Assembly: GCF_008087345.1 (NCBI RefSeq) | Contig: NZ_VHIB01000001.1 | Span: forward strand, 62,001-126,000 | Direction of reading: 5' to 3' | Origin: Nocardioides caldifontis | GTDB taxonomy: Bacteria > Actinomycetota > Actinomycetes > Propionibacteriales > Nocardioidaceae | DNA: 64,000 bases | In this document: positions 25,928 to 34,167 of the stretch, in pieces | Position numbering within the stretch: position 1 is the stretch's first letter | How the letters are laid out: each line of letters begins with the position of its first letter | Notes under the pieces: generated by a model | Databases searched by the model: none | What the model was told of the DNA's origin: nothing | Seen by the model: the letters and a program-made list of their open reading frames with translations, nothing else | Translations under genes and position numbers: made by a program

Positions 25928-26284
25928 TCAGCCGCGGCGCTGCGGCGGGACCGACGCACCGGCGAGCATCGCCCGGGCGTCGGCGAGCAGGTCGAGCAGC
26001 TCGTCCATGTCGTCGTCGACGGCGCTGCGCGGCGAGGGCAGCACCCGTCCGAGCCGTCGCATGGCGTGCTCCTCCGGGAGCCGCACGCCCACCTTGAGCA
26101 GGTAGCGGTCCTCACCGGCGAACTCGTCGGTGTCGACCACCGAGGCCGAGAAGTACTCGCCCTCGTCGTCACGGAGCACCACCCGCTCGCCCGGCGACAG
26201 CTCACCGTCGAGCTCGGCGCACGCCACGAAGGCGGCGCGGTTCCGTCGCTGAAGCTCGGTCAGCGACACGTCCAGCAGTTCCAT
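25928..26284 (-). CDS. Hypothetical protein (118 aa)
   Basis: Not recognised. Acidic 118-residue protein beginning MELLDVSLTELQRRNRAAF, with a beta-rich middle (GERVVLRDDEGEYFSASVVD, YLLKVGVRLPE) and a C-terminal helix (DDDMDELLDLLADARAMLAG). No signal peptide or membrane segment. GGGAGG lies 7 nt before the ATG and the codon usage matches its neighbours, so it is very likely real. It is divergent from the GNAT gene; the 188 bp between them contain the small palindrome AACCGGTT but no further gene. Confidence 0.65.
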   Translation of the reverse strand: MELLDVSLTELQRRNRAAFVACAELDGELSPGERVVLRDDEGEYFSASVVDTDEFAGEDRYLLKVGVRLPEEHAMRRLGRVLPSPRSAVDDDMDELLDLLADARAMLAGASVPPQRRG

Positions 26285-26472
26285 CCCTCACCCTCCCGAG
26301 GCATCCGGACTCGCGTACCTGGGAGAACGAGCCGGAAACCATCTGGTAACGCCAATGTACGCATTCGGGCCGCTCTGGGCGAGCATGTCGGGAATTGGTC
26401 CAACCGGTTTCGGAAAAGTCTCAGAAAGCCCCACGCGATGCCGATCCTTCGGCGATCATGCATCCTCTGCGC

Positions 26473-26982
26473 ATGGCCAACTCCGCCGTGACGCTCCGCC
26501 CGGCCACCGCCGACGACACCGACGCGATCGTCCGGCTCAACGCGCTCGAGGTGCCACTCGTGTCCGCGATGGACGCCGAACGGCTGTCCCTGCTGACCTC
26601 CTGGGCCGACCGGTTGACGGTCGCCGAGGTCGACGGCCGCTTCGCCGGGTTCGTGATGACGTTCGGCCCGGACACGCCGTACGACTCGGCGAACTACCGC
26701 TGGTTCGTCGACCACTTCGGCACCGCCTTCTACTACCTCGACCGGGTGGCGGTGGAGCCGACGATGCGGAGGCGAGGGGTCGCGGCGGCGATCTACGACG
26801 AGGTCGAGTCGGTGGCTGCGGCGTACGGACGGCTCGCGCTCGAGGTGAACATCGACCCGCCCAACGAGCCGTCGCTGGCGTTCCACCGCGACCGCGGTTT
26901 CGTCGAGGTCGGTCGCCGCGGGGACCCGGGCAACCAGGTGACGATGCTCGAGCTGCCGCTGACGAGCGGGGCGCTCCGGTGA
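26473..26982 (+). CDS. GNAT-family N-acetyltransferase
   Basis: 169 residues. GNAT fold: VTLRPATADDTDAIVRLN, strands AEVDGRFAGFVMTF, acetyl-CoA motif A YLDRVAVEPTMRRRGVAAAIYDEV (V...RRxGxA/G), then ALEVNIDPPNEPSLAFHRDRGFVEVG. Acetylates a small molecule or peptide, acceptor unknown. ATG 26473 chosen because the fold begins here; an upstream ATG would add 26 residues without family character. The stop overlaps the next gene's GTG (GTGA), so the two are coupled. Confidence 0.85.
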   Translation: MANSAVTLRPATADDTDAIVRLNALEVPLVSAMDAERLSLLTSWADRLTVAEVDGRFAGFVMTFGPDTPYDSANYRWFVDHFGTAFYYLDRVAVEPTMRRRGVAAAIYDEVESVAAAYGRLALEVNIDPPNEPSLAFHRDRGFVEVGRRGDPGNQVTMLELPLTSGALR

Positions 26983-28451
26983 GCGGCCGCAAGCGGCTCA
27001 GCGCCCACGACCTCATCGACCTCGTCCTCGACGACGGCTCGTGGGAGTCCTGGGACACGCCGCCCGACCGCGGCGCGGTGAGCGAGGGGTACGCCGCCGA
27101 GCTGGCCCGGGCGGCCGAGAAGTCGGGGGTCGACGAGTCGGTGCTGACCGGGTCGGCGACCATGCGGGGGCGCCGGATCGCGGTGGTCGTCGGGGAGTTC
27201 GGGTTCCTGGCCGGCTCGATCGGCGTCGCCTCCGCACGCCGGGTCGTGGCCGCCGTACGACGGGCGACCGCGGAAGGGCTGCCGCTCGTCGCCGCACCGG
27301 TCTCCGGCGGCACCCGGATGCAGGAGGGCACCCCCGCGTTCGTCTGGATGGCGCAGATCTCGGCGGCGATCGCGCAGCACAAGGAGGCGGGACTTCCGTA
27401 CCTCGTCTACCTCCGCCACCCCACGACCGGCGGCGTGATGGCGTCGTGGGGGTCGCTGGGCCACGTGACGGTCGCCGAGCCGCAGGCGCTGCTGGGGTTC
27501 CTGGGTCCGCGGGTCTACGAGGCGATCTACCAGCAGCCGTTCCCCGAGGGGGTGCAGACCTCGGAGAACCTGTACGCCCACGGCATCATCGACGCGATCG
27601 TCGAGCCCGAGGAGATCGCCGACGTCCTCGACCGGGCGCTCACGATCCTGACCGCCGAGGGCGACGTCGTCGTGCCGGCCGCGCCGCTCCCCCCGGTCAC
27701 CGACGTGGACACCTGGGAGTCGGTCACCCGCTCGCGGCGGGAGGACCGGCCCGGCGTGCGACGGCTGCTGAAGTACGCCGCCACCGACGTCGTCCCGCTC
27801 AACGGCACCGGCCAGGGGGAGCGCGACCCCGGGCTGATCCTCGCGCTCGTGCGGTTCGGGGAGACCCCGTGCGTGCTCCTCGCCCAGGACCGGCGCGGCC
27901 AGACCGAGCTCGCACCCCTCGGTCCCGGCGCCCTCCGCGAGGCTCGGCGGGGGATGCGGCTCGCTGCGGAGCTGCAGCTGCCGCTGCTGACGATCATCGA
28001 CACCCCCGGCGCCGCGCTGTCGGTGGAGGCCGAGGAGGGCGGGCTGGCCGGCGAGATCGCGCGGTGCCTGGCCGACCTGGTGCGGCTCGACGCCCCGACG
28101 CTCTCGCTCATCCTGGGCCAGGGCACGGGCGGCGGCGCGCTCGCGCTGCTCCCGGCCGACCGGGTCGTCGCCGCCCAGCACGCCTGGCTCTCCCCGCTCC
28201 CGCCGGAGGGGGCGAGCGCGATCGTCCACCGCGACCTCGACCACGCCGCCGAGCTCGCCCGGTCGCAGCGGGTGCGCTCCCTCGACCTGCTCGAGGCCGG
28301 CATCGTCGACATCGTCGTCCCCGAGCTCCCGGACGCAGCGGACGAGCCGGAGGCGTTCTGCCAGCGGATGGGTGACGTGCTCCGGCACGAGCTGGCGTGG
28401 CTGCGGCGGCAGGACGTCCGCGGCCTCAAGGCGACCCGCGCCCGCCCCTGA
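26979..28451 (+). CDS. Acyl-CoA carboxylase carboxyltransferase, beta- and alpha-type halves in one chain
   Basis: 490 residues. Two crotonase-fold halves: the first (about 1-235) resembles AccD/beta with GEFGFLAGSIGVASARRVVAA, APVSGGTRMQEG and GGVMASWGSLGHVTVAEP; the second (about 245-490) resembles AccA/alpha with LPLLTIIDTPGAALSVEAEEG, LILGQGTGGGALALLPADRV and SPLPPEGASAI. Such fused proteins transfer carboxyl from carboxybiotin to an acyl-CoA. No biotin carboxylase or BCCP gene is nearby, and the first half lacks an obvious zinc ribbon, so the exact acceptor is uncertain. GTG start overlapping the GNAT stop. A REP copy follows 7 nt after the stop. Confidence 0.83.
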   Translation: MSGRKRLSAHDLIDLVLDDGSWESWDTPPDRGAVSEGYAAELARAAEKSGVDESVLTGSATMRGRRIAVVVGEFGFLAGSIGVASARRVVAAVRRATAEGLPLVAAPVSGGTRMQEGTPAFVWMAQISAAIAQHKEAGLPYLVYLRHPTTGGVMASWGSLGHVTVAEPQALLGFLGPRVYEAIYQQPFPEGVQTSENLYAHGIIDAIVEPEEIADVLDRALTILTAEGDVVVPAAPLPPVTDVDTWESVTRSRREDRPGVRRLLKYAATDVVPLNGTGQGERDPGLILALVRFGETPCVLLAQDRRGQTELAPLGPGALREARRGMRLAAELQLPLLTIIDTPGAALSVEAEEGGLAGEIARCLADLVRLDAPTLSLILGQGTGGGALALLPADRVVAAQHAWLSPLPPEGASAIVHRDLDHAAELARSQRVRSLDLLEAGIVDIVVPELPDAADEPEAFCQRMGDVLRHELAWLRRQDVRGLKATRARP

Positions 28452-28457
28452 GGGTGT

Positions 28458-28520
28458 TGAGCCGCCCTTCGTGGCGGGCCTCTCTAGTTGAACCGCCCCT
28501 CGCGCCACGAGGGGCGGTTC
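28458..28520. repeat. REP-like repeat, copy B
   Basis: A diverged unit (GAGCCGCCCTTCGTGGCG, within 28458-28480) followed by a perfect hairpin: GAACCGCCCCTCG (28490-28502), loop CGCCA, CGAGGGGCGGTTC (28508-28520). Same family as copies A (3110-3145) and C (47031-47108). It lies after the carboxyltransferase stop and may act as its terminator. Confidence 0.85.
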
Positions 28521-28589
28521 GCCACAGGTCCCGCGTCACGTCACGGATTTGAGACGGCGGGCACACCGGCTTGCGGGGACCAGGGTAGG

Positions 28590-28623
28590 CGAGGTTAGCC
28601 TCACTTAGGTACGCCTAACCTGA
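28590..28623. promoter_or_regulatory. Two overlapping IdeR/DtxR-type iron boxes
   Basis: TTAGGTACGCCTAACCTGA (28605-28623) matches 16 of 19 positions of the TTAGGTTAGGCTAACCTAA-type iron box (S at the centre). A weaker box centred on AGGTTAGCCTCAC overlaps it at 28590-28608. The stronger box ends 9 bp before the ATG of the binding-protein gene. This predicts iron-dependent repression of the whole siderophore uptake operon. Confidence 0.8.
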
Positions 28624-28632
28624 AGAGGAGCC

Positions 28633-29697
28633 ATGACCCGACTTCCCCTCCGACGTGCTCTCGGGCGCCGCGTCGGCCTGCCGCTCGCCGCGGCCGTCAG
28701 CGCCGTCGCGCTCGCGGCCTGCAGCACCACCTCCACCAGCGACCCGGAGGAGGGCGGTTCGGGCTCGGAGGCGGAGAGCGCCGTCGACGAGGACGCCTTC
28801 CCGGTGACGATCGAGCACGCGTTCGGCGAGACGACGATCGAGGAGGAGCCGAAGCGGATCGCCACGCTCGGGTGGGTCGACCAGGACCACCTGCTTGCGC
28901 TCGGGATCGTGCCGGTCGGGGCCCTCGAGATCAGCTGGGGCGGAAACGACCAGATGTCGACGCCGTGGTTCGACGAGAAGCTCGAGGAGCTCGGCGGGGA
29001 GCAGCCGACCCGGTACAGCGACGCCGACGGCGCGCCGGTCGAGGAGATCGCGAAGCTCACCCCCGACCTGATCCTGGCGACGAACTCCGGGATCACGGAC
29101 GAGGAGTACAAGAAGCTCTCGAAGATCGCGCCGGTCGTCGCCTACCCGGACGACCCGTGGCTCACCGACTGGGAGGACTCCCTCGAGATGGTCGGCCAGG
29201 CGACCGGCCGCAACGACCTCGCGGACGAGGTCCAGGAGGAGACCGAGGCGGCGCTCGACCAGGCCGCCGAGGACAACCCGCAGATCGTCGGGAAGAGCTT
29301 CATCTTCGCGTACCTGACCACCACGGACACCTCGAAGATCGACTTCTACCTGCCGGGCGACGCGCGGCCGGACATCCTGGTCGACCTCGGGATGGTCAAC
29401 GCCCCGATCATCGAGGAGCTCGCCGAGCCGGGGCAGTTCTACGGGACCGTCTCCGCCGAGCGCGCGCCGGAGATGGAGTCGGACGTCTTCATCACCTACG
29501 CCGAGACCGACAAGGACCTCGAGACGTTCACCAAGGACCCGCTGCTCGGCCAGATCCCGGCGATCAAGTCGGGCAACGTCCTGGCCTCGACGGACCAGAC
29601 CGACGCGCTGGGCATGTCCTCGCCCTCGCCGCTGTCGCTGCCCTACGCGATGGAGACGTTCATCCCGCAGGTCGCCGCCGCGGTCGACGGGAACTGA
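28633..29697 (+). CDS. Iron-siderophore ABC transporter substrate-binding lipoprotein
   Basis: 354 residues. Lipoprotein signal: basic N-terminus (RRALGRR), hydrophobic stretch and lipobox ALAAC with the lipidated Cys at residue 30, then an acidic Ser/Gly linker. The FecB/TroA-type body starts FPVTIEHAFGETTIEEEPKRIATLGW, with PVEEIAKLTPDLILATNSGIT and ADEVQEETEAALDQ; a typical class III binding protein for ferric siderophores. GAGGAG precedes the ATG. First gene of the operon under the iron boxes; the permease gene starts 11 bp later. The siderophore is unknown and no synthesis genes are in the window. Confidence 0.93.
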   Translation: MTRLPLRRALGRRVGLPLAAAVSAVALAACSTTSTSDPEEGGSGSEAESAVDEDAFPVTIEHAFGETTIEEEPKRIATLGWVDQDHLLALGIVPVGALEISWGGNDQMSTPWFDEKLEELGGEQPTRYSDADGAPVEEIAKLTPDLILATNSGITDEEYKKLSKIAPVVAYPDDPWLTDWEDSLEMVGQATGRNDLADEVQEETEAALDQAAEDNPQIVGKSFIFAYLTTTDTSKIDFYLPGDARPDILVDLGMVNAPIIEELAEPGQFYGTVSAERAPEMESDVFITYAETDKDLETFTKDPLLGQIPAIKSGNVLASTDQTDALGMSSPSPLSLPYAMETFIPQVAAAVDGN

Positions 29698-29708
29698 GCC
29701 TCCCGCGC

Positions 29709-30737
29709 GTGAGCACCGCACAGCTTCCGTCGCCCGTCCGACGCCCCGTGGCGTCGGGCGGGCGCACGGGGCTGTCCACGGCCGCCGGCGTCGGGCTGCT
29801 GCTGCTCGCGGCGTGCGTCGTCCTCTCCATCCTGGTCGGCTCCACCTCGGTCTCCTGGAACGCGCTGCTCGACGCCGACGACCCGGGCCACGCGGTCGCG
29901 GGGGCGCGGCTCGCGCGGACCTTCGTCGCGGTCACCGTCGGCGCCGCCCTCGGTGTCGGCGGGGCCTGCCTCCAGGGGCTGACCCGCAACCCCTTGGCCG
30001 ACCCCGGGATCCTCGGGGTCCACGCCGGCGCCTCGTTCGCGATGATCGTCGCGATCACTTACCTCGGGCTCTCGGACCTCTCGGCGTACCTCTGGTTCGC
30101 CTTCATCGGCGCCGCCCTCACCCTCCTGCTCGTCCAGGCCGTCGCGAGCCTCGGCCGCGACGGCGCGACGCCGGTCAAGGTGGTCATCACCGGCGCCGCG
30201 GTGACCGCGGCGCTCACCAGCTGGATCTCCGGGGTCCTGCTCACCGACCGCGGGACGATGGAGACCTTCCGGTTCTGGCAGGTCGGCACCGTCGGCGGCC
30301 GGGGGTACGACGTGCTCCTCCCCGTCCTGCCGCTGCTGGTCCTCGGGGCGCTCATCGCGGTGGTCGCGGTCCGGGCGCTGGACTCCCTGGCGCTCGGCGA
30401 CGACATGGCCTCCGGGCTCGGCCGTCACCCGGCCCGCGACCGGCTCCTCGTCGGCGCCGCGGTGGTCCTGCTGTGCGGCGGTGCGACCGCGCTCGCCGGG
30501 CCGGTGGTCTTCGTCGGGCTTGTCGTCCCGCACGTCGCGCGGACCCTCGTCGGCCCGGCGCACGCACGGCTCCTCCCGCTGAGCGCGGTGTACGGCGCTT
30601 CGCTGGTGACCCTCGCCGACACCGTCGGCCGGGTGGTCCTCCCGCCGACCGAGGTGCAGGTCGGCATCATGACCGCCGTCGTCGGCGTCCCGGTGTTCGT
30701 CGCCCTGATCCGCCGCAGCCGGCTGGGTTCCCTCTGA
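29709..30737 (+). CDS. FecCD-family siderophore permease 1
   Basis: 342 residues with about ten hydrophobic segments, BtuC/FecCD fold. Family landmarks: RLARTFVAVTVGAALGVGGACLQG, TRNPLADPGILGVHAGASFA and the cytoplasmic coupling helix region GLGRHPARDRL, then TALAGPVVFVGLVVPHVAR. GTG start at 29709; the longer upstream reading belongs to the previous gene. The stop overlaps the next ATG (TGATG). Forms a heterodimer with permease 2. Confidence 0.93.
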   Translation: MSTAQLPSPVRRPVASGGRTGLSTAAGVGLLLLAACVVLSILVGSTSVSWNALLDADDPGHAVAGARLARTFVAVTVGAALGVGGACLQGLTRNPLADPGILGVHAGASFAMIVAITYLGLSDLSAYLWFAFIGAALTLLLVQAVASLGRDGATPVKVVITGAAVTAALTSWISGVLLTDRGTMETFRFWQVGTVGGRGYDVLLPVLPLLVLGALIAVVAVRALDSLALGDDMASGLGRHPARDRLLVGAAVVLLCGGATALAGPVVFVGLVVPHVARTLVGPAHARLLPLSAVYGASLVTLADTVGRVVLPPTEVQVGIMTAVVGVPVFVALIRRSRLGSL

Positions 30738-31795
30738 TGGCCACGCTCGAGGCGGTCCGCCCCGACGCCGTGACGCTGGTCCGCACGGCCCGGCGCCGGC
30801 CCCGTCGTCGCCACGCCCTGGTGATCGCCGGGCTGTCCCTGCTGCTCCTCGGGGTGCTCACGGCCCGCGTGCTGCTCGGCGACTTCACGGTCACGATCCC
30901 GGACTTCTTCCGGATCCTGTTCGGCGAGACGATCCCGGGGGCGTCGTACATCGTCATGGAGGTGAAGCTCCCGCGGGCGCTGCTCGGCCTCCTGGCCGGG
31001 ATGGCGTTCGGCGTCGGCGGCGCGATCTTCCAGGCGACGCTGCGCAACCCGCTCGCCAGCCCCGACATCCTCGGCATGAACCTCGGCGCGAGCGCCGCAG
31101 CCGTCTTCGCGATCGTCGTCCTCGACATGGCCGGCGTCGCCCTCTCGGTGGCGGCGGTCCTCGGCGGCATCGGGGTCGCGCTCCTCGTCCGCTGGGCGGC
31201 CGGCAACCGGCAGGGACCGACGGGCGCCGGGTACCGGCTCGTGCTCGTCGGGGTCGGGGCGGCGGCCGCGCTGCAGTCGGTGATCCAGTACCTCTTCACC
31301 CGCACCGACGTCCACGACGCCCAGCTGGTGCTCCGCTGGCTGACCGGCAGCGTGAGCGCCGCCGACTGGGAGACGGTCCGGGTCCTGACCCTGCTCCTCG
31401 TGGTCGCCGTGCCGCTGGTCGCCTGGGCGGCCCGGTCGCTTCCGGTGGTCGAGCTGGGCGCCGACGCCGCGACGGGGCTCGGTGTCCGCCCGGTGCGCAG
31501 CGACGTGCTCCTGCTGATCGGGGTGACGGTGGTGGCGGTCGCGGTCGCCGCCGCCGGGCCGGTCGCCTTCGTCTCGTTCCTCGCCGCCCCGATCGCGCGG
31601 GCCGTCAACGCCGGCGCGACCACGCTGCTCGGCTCCGCGCTCGTGGGCGCGATCGTCGTCGTCGGCTCCGACTTCGCGGCCGACTACTGGATGCCGGGCG
31701 GGAACTATCCCGTCGGCGTGGTCACCGGCGCCGTCGGTGCCCCGTTCCTGCTCTGGCTGCTGACCCGCGGCCGCACCGGAAGGAGTGGCTCTTGA
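30737..31795 (+). CDS. FecCD-family siderophore permease 2
   Basis: 352 residues, second inner-membrane permease of the siderophore importer. A basic N-terminus (RTARRRPRRRH) precedes the first membrane helix. Landmarks: VKLPRALLGLLAGMAFGVGG, ATLRNPLASPDILGMNLGAS, RWLTGSVSAADW, TGLGVRPVRSDVLLL and AAAGPVAFVSFLAAPIAR. ATG overlaps the previous stop and its own stop overlaps the ATPase start (TTGA), so permeases and ATPase are coupled. Confidence 0.93.
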   Translation: MATLEAVRPDAVTLVRTARRRPRRRHALVIAGLSLLLLGVLTARVLLGDFTVTIPDFFRILFGETIPGASYIVMEVKLPRALLGLLAGMAFGVGGAIFQATLRNPLASPDILGMNLGASAAAVFAIVVLDMAGVALSVAAVLGGIGVALLVRWAAGNRQGPTGAGYRLVLVGVGAAAALQSVIQYLFTRTDVHDAQLVLRWLTGSVSAADWETVRVLTLLLVVAVPLVAWAARSLPVVELGADAATGLGVRPVRSDVLLLIGVTVVAVAVAAAGPVAFVSFLAAPIARAVNAGATTLLGSALVGAIVVVGSDFAADYWMPGGNYPVGVVTGAVGAPFLLWLLTRGRTGRSGS

Positions 31796-32637
31796 GCATG
31801 ACCGAGACCCGGCCCGTGCGCCACCGACCCACCACGACCTCGAGGCTCGAGGCCGGCCAGGTCACCCTGGGGTACGGCGAGCGCGCCGTCGTCAAGGAGC
31901 TGAGCCTGTCCGTGCCGGACCGCCAGGTCTCGGTGATCGTCGGGGCCAACGCCTGCGGCAAGTCCACGCTGCTTCGCGGGCTCGCCCGGCTGCTGAAGCC
32001 GACCTCCGGCTCGGTGGTCCTCGACGGCGAGGCGATCCACACGCTCCCCACCAAGCAGGTCGCCAAGAAGCTCGGGCTGCTGCCGCAGAGCCCGGTCGTC
32101 CCCGACGGCGTCACCGTCGTCGACCTCGTCTCGCGCGGCCGCCACCCCCACCAGGGGGTCTTCGGGCGCTGGTCGAAGGAGGACGAGCAAGCGGTCGTCG
32201 ACGCGCTGACCCTCACCCACACCGTCGACCTGGCCGACCGCAACGTCGACGAGCTCTCCGGCGGCCAGCGGCAGCGCGTGTGGCTCGCCCTCGCGCTAGC
32301 CCAGGAGACCGACCTGCTGCTGCTCGACGAGCCGACGACGTACCTCGACATCGCCCACCAGGTCGAGGTCCTCGACCTGCTCGTCGACCTCAACCGCACC
32401 CGCGGCACCACCGTCGTCATGGTCCTGCACGACCTCGGGCTCTCCGCCCGCTACGCCGACCACCTCGTCGCGATCCGCGGCGGCGAGGTCTACGCCGAGG
32501 GGCGGCCCGCCGAGGTCGTCACCGAGGCGATGGTCTCCGACGTCTTCGGGCTGCAGAGCCGCGTCGTCGTCGACCCGGTCTCCGGGACCCCCTTGATCCT
32601 GCCCATCGGCCGCCACCACAGAGGAGCGCCCCAATGA
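31792..32637 (+). CDS. Siderophore ABC transporter ATP-binding protein
   Basis: 281 residues, FecE/FepC type. Walker A VGANACGKSTLLRGLA, where Ala-Cys replaces the more common Gly-Ala/Ser-Gly, Q-loop LLPQSPVVPDG, signature DELSGGQRQRVWLALALAQ, Walker B LLLLDEPTTYLD and H-loop VLHDLGLSARYAD. A TTG at 31792 overlapping the upstream stop has AAGGAG 6 nt before it; ATG at 31798 is the alternative and changes only two residues. The stop overlaps the ATG of the flavoprotein gene (ATGA). Confidence 0.93.
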   Translation: MSMTETRPVRHRPTTTSRLEAGQVTLGYGERAVVKELSLSVPDRQVSVIVGANACGKSTLLRGLARLLKPTSGSVVLDGEAIHTLPTKQVAKKLGLLPQSPVVPDGVTVVDLVSRGRHPHQGVFGRWSKEDEQAVVDALTLTHTVDLADRNVDELSGGQRQRVWLALALAQETDLLLLDEPTTYLDIAHQVEVLDLLVDLNRTRGTTVVMVLHDLGLSARYADHLVAIRGGEVYAEGRPAEVVTEAMVSDVFGLQSRVVVDPVSGTPLILPIGRHHRGAPQ

Positions 32638-33587
32638 CCGCCACCACCTCCGAGACCGGCACCCCCGTGCTCCCGCTGATCCTCGCCGAGGTCGAGGTCC
32701 GCCGTGTCGAGCGGCTGACCCCGGCGTTCGTCCGGATCGAGCTGGGGGCCGACGCCCTCGCCGACTTCGGCGTCGACGGGCCGCTCTACGACCAGCGCAT
32801 CAAGCTGCTCTTCCCCGGCCCCCACGGGCTCCCCGACCTCAACGACCCGGCGCTCCAGGGCCCGGGCTGGTGGCAGGCGTGGCAGGCGATGCCGGAGGAG
32901 ACCCGCGGCTGCGTCCGCACGTACACCATCCGCGACGTGGTCGGCACCGGCACCGACACCCGGATCGTCGTCGACTTCGTCCTCCACCTCGCCGAGGGCG
33001 CCACCGGCCCCGGGTCGCTCTGGGCGGCGGAGGCGAAGATCGGCGACCGGATCGGGCTGCTCGCCCCGCGGAAGGGATTCCCCTACGGCGGCATCGAGTT
33101 CGCTCCCGGCGTCGCCCAGCGGCTGCTGCTGGTCGGCGACGAGACCGCCGTCCCCGCGGTCGCGAGCATCCTCGAGGACCTTCCCGACGACGCCGCCGGC
33201 AAGGTGTACCTCGAGGTGCCCTCCGACGGCGACGTCCTCGACCTCCGCGTCCCCGCCGGGGTCCAGCTGGCCTGGCTGCCGCGCAACGGCGCCCGCCACG
33301 GCGAGCGGGCCTGCAAGGCGGTCCTCGCGCTGTTCAACCTGCAGTACGACGCCGACGAGCAGGTCGAGGTCATCGACCCGGACCTGTGGGAGACGCCGAC
33401 GTACTCCTCCTCCGGCGAGGAGATCGAGCCGGGCTCGGAGCCGGCCGGCGGGCTGTACGCCTGGGTGGCCGGCGAGGCCGCGATGGTGACCCGGCTCCGC
33501 CGCCACCTGGTCCGCGACGCCGGGCTCGACCGGAAGCAGGTGGCGTTCATGGGGTACTGGCGCATCGGCGTCGCCATGAAGTCCTGA
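32634..33587 (+). CDS. Siderophore-interacting protein (FAD-dependent ferric-siderophore reductase)
   Basis: 317 residues of the SIP/ViuB family, which releases iron in the cytoplasm by reducing ferric siderophores with NAD(P)H. The FAD-binding barrel contains YDQRIKLLFP and RTYTIRDV (R-x-Y-T/S flavin motif), then GPGSLWAAEAKIGDRIGLLAPRKG and a C-terminal reductase half with LLLVGDETAVPAVASILEDLP and LYAWVAGEAAMVTRLRRHLV. GAGGAG upstream of the ATG. Last gene of the uptake operon, so import and iron release are co-regulated. A candidate terminator follows. Confidence 0.93.
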   Translation: MTATTSETGTPVLPLILAEVEVRRVERLTPAFVRIELGADALADFGVDGPLYDQRIKLLFPGPHGLPDLNDPALQGPGWWQAWQAMPEETRGCVRTYTIRDVVGTGTDTRIVVDFVLHLAEGATGPGSLWAAEAKIGDRIGLLAPRKGFPYGGIEFAPGVAQRLLLVGDETAVPAVASILEDLPDDAAGKVYLEVPSDGDVLDLRVPAGVQLAWLPRNGARHGERACKAVLALFNLQYDADEQVEVIDPDLWETPTYSSSGEEIEPGSEPAGGLYAWVAGEAAMVTRLRRHLVRDAGLDRKQVAFMGYWRIGVAMKS

Positions 33588-33599
33588 CCCGAGCATCAA

Positions 33600-33640
33600 C
33601 GGGGAGCCCCTGATCCACCAGGTGCGTCAAGGACTCCCCG
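33600..33640 (+). terminator. Candidate terminator of the siderophore operon
   Basis: CGGGGAG (33600-33606) pairs with CTCCCCG (33634-33640), with an inner CCTG/CAGG pairing in the 27-nt loop. No T-tract. Confidence 0.45.
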
Positions 33641-33665
33641 CTCACGGTTCCAAGGGCGCCGGCAC

Positions 33666-33671
33666 CAGGAT
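33666..33671 (+). promoter_or_regulatory. -10 box of ybaK, leaderless
   Basis: CAGGAT, 6 nt before the ATG at 33678; fits an actinobacterial leaderless promoter. Confidence 0.45.
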
Positions 33672-33677
33672 GACCTC

Positions 33678-34166
33678 ATGGGACGCAAGGCCGCACGGGG
33701 CGCCACGCCCGCCGTCACCGCGCTGACGGCGGCGTCGATCGCCCACACCGTGCACAGCTACGAGCACGACCCCGCGACGCCCTCCTACGGGCTGGAGGCG
33801 GCGGAGGCGCTCGGCGTCGAACCGGCACGCATCTTCAAGACGCTGCTCGCCGACGTCGACGGGCAGCTCGTCGTCGGGATCGTCCCGGTGACCGGTCAGC
33901 TGGACCTCAAGGCCCTCGCGGCCGCCGTCGGAGGCAAGCGCGCCGCGATGGCCGACCCGTCTGCGGCCGAGCGCGCGACGGGGTACGTCGTCGGCGGCAT
34001 CTCCCCGTTCGGCCAGCGCCGTCGCCACCGCACGGTCGTCGACGTCTCGGCCCTCGACTGGCCGACCGTGAACGTCTCCGGCGGCCGGCGCGGCCTGGAG
34101 ATCGAGCTCGCACCGGAGGACCTCGTCGCCGCCACCGACGCGACCACCGCCGCGATCGCCCGCTGA
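33678..34166 (+). CDS. ybaK: Cys-tRNA(Pro)/Cys-tRNA(Cys) deacylase YbaK/EbsC
   Basis: 162 residues, full length. Trans-editing enzyme that hydrolyses Cys mischarged on tRNA-Pro. Motifs: HSYEHDPATPSYGLEAAEALGVEPARIFKTLL, conserved Lys in IFKTL, DLKALAAAVGGKRAAMADP, TGYVVGGISPFGQRR and a C-terminal GRRGLEIELAPEDL. ATG 6 nt after a CAGGAT box. It is convergent with the DUF5995 gene with only one base between the stops, so no separate terminator is available. Confidence 0.93.
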   Translation: MGRKAARGATPAVTALTAASIAHTVHSYEHDPATPSYGLEAAEALGVEPARIFKTLLADVDGQLVVGIVPVTGQLDLKALAAAVGGKRAAMADPSAAERATGYVVGGISPFGQRRRHRTVVDVSALDWPTVNVSGGRRGLEIELAPEDLVAATDATTAAIAR

Positions 34167-34167
34167 G

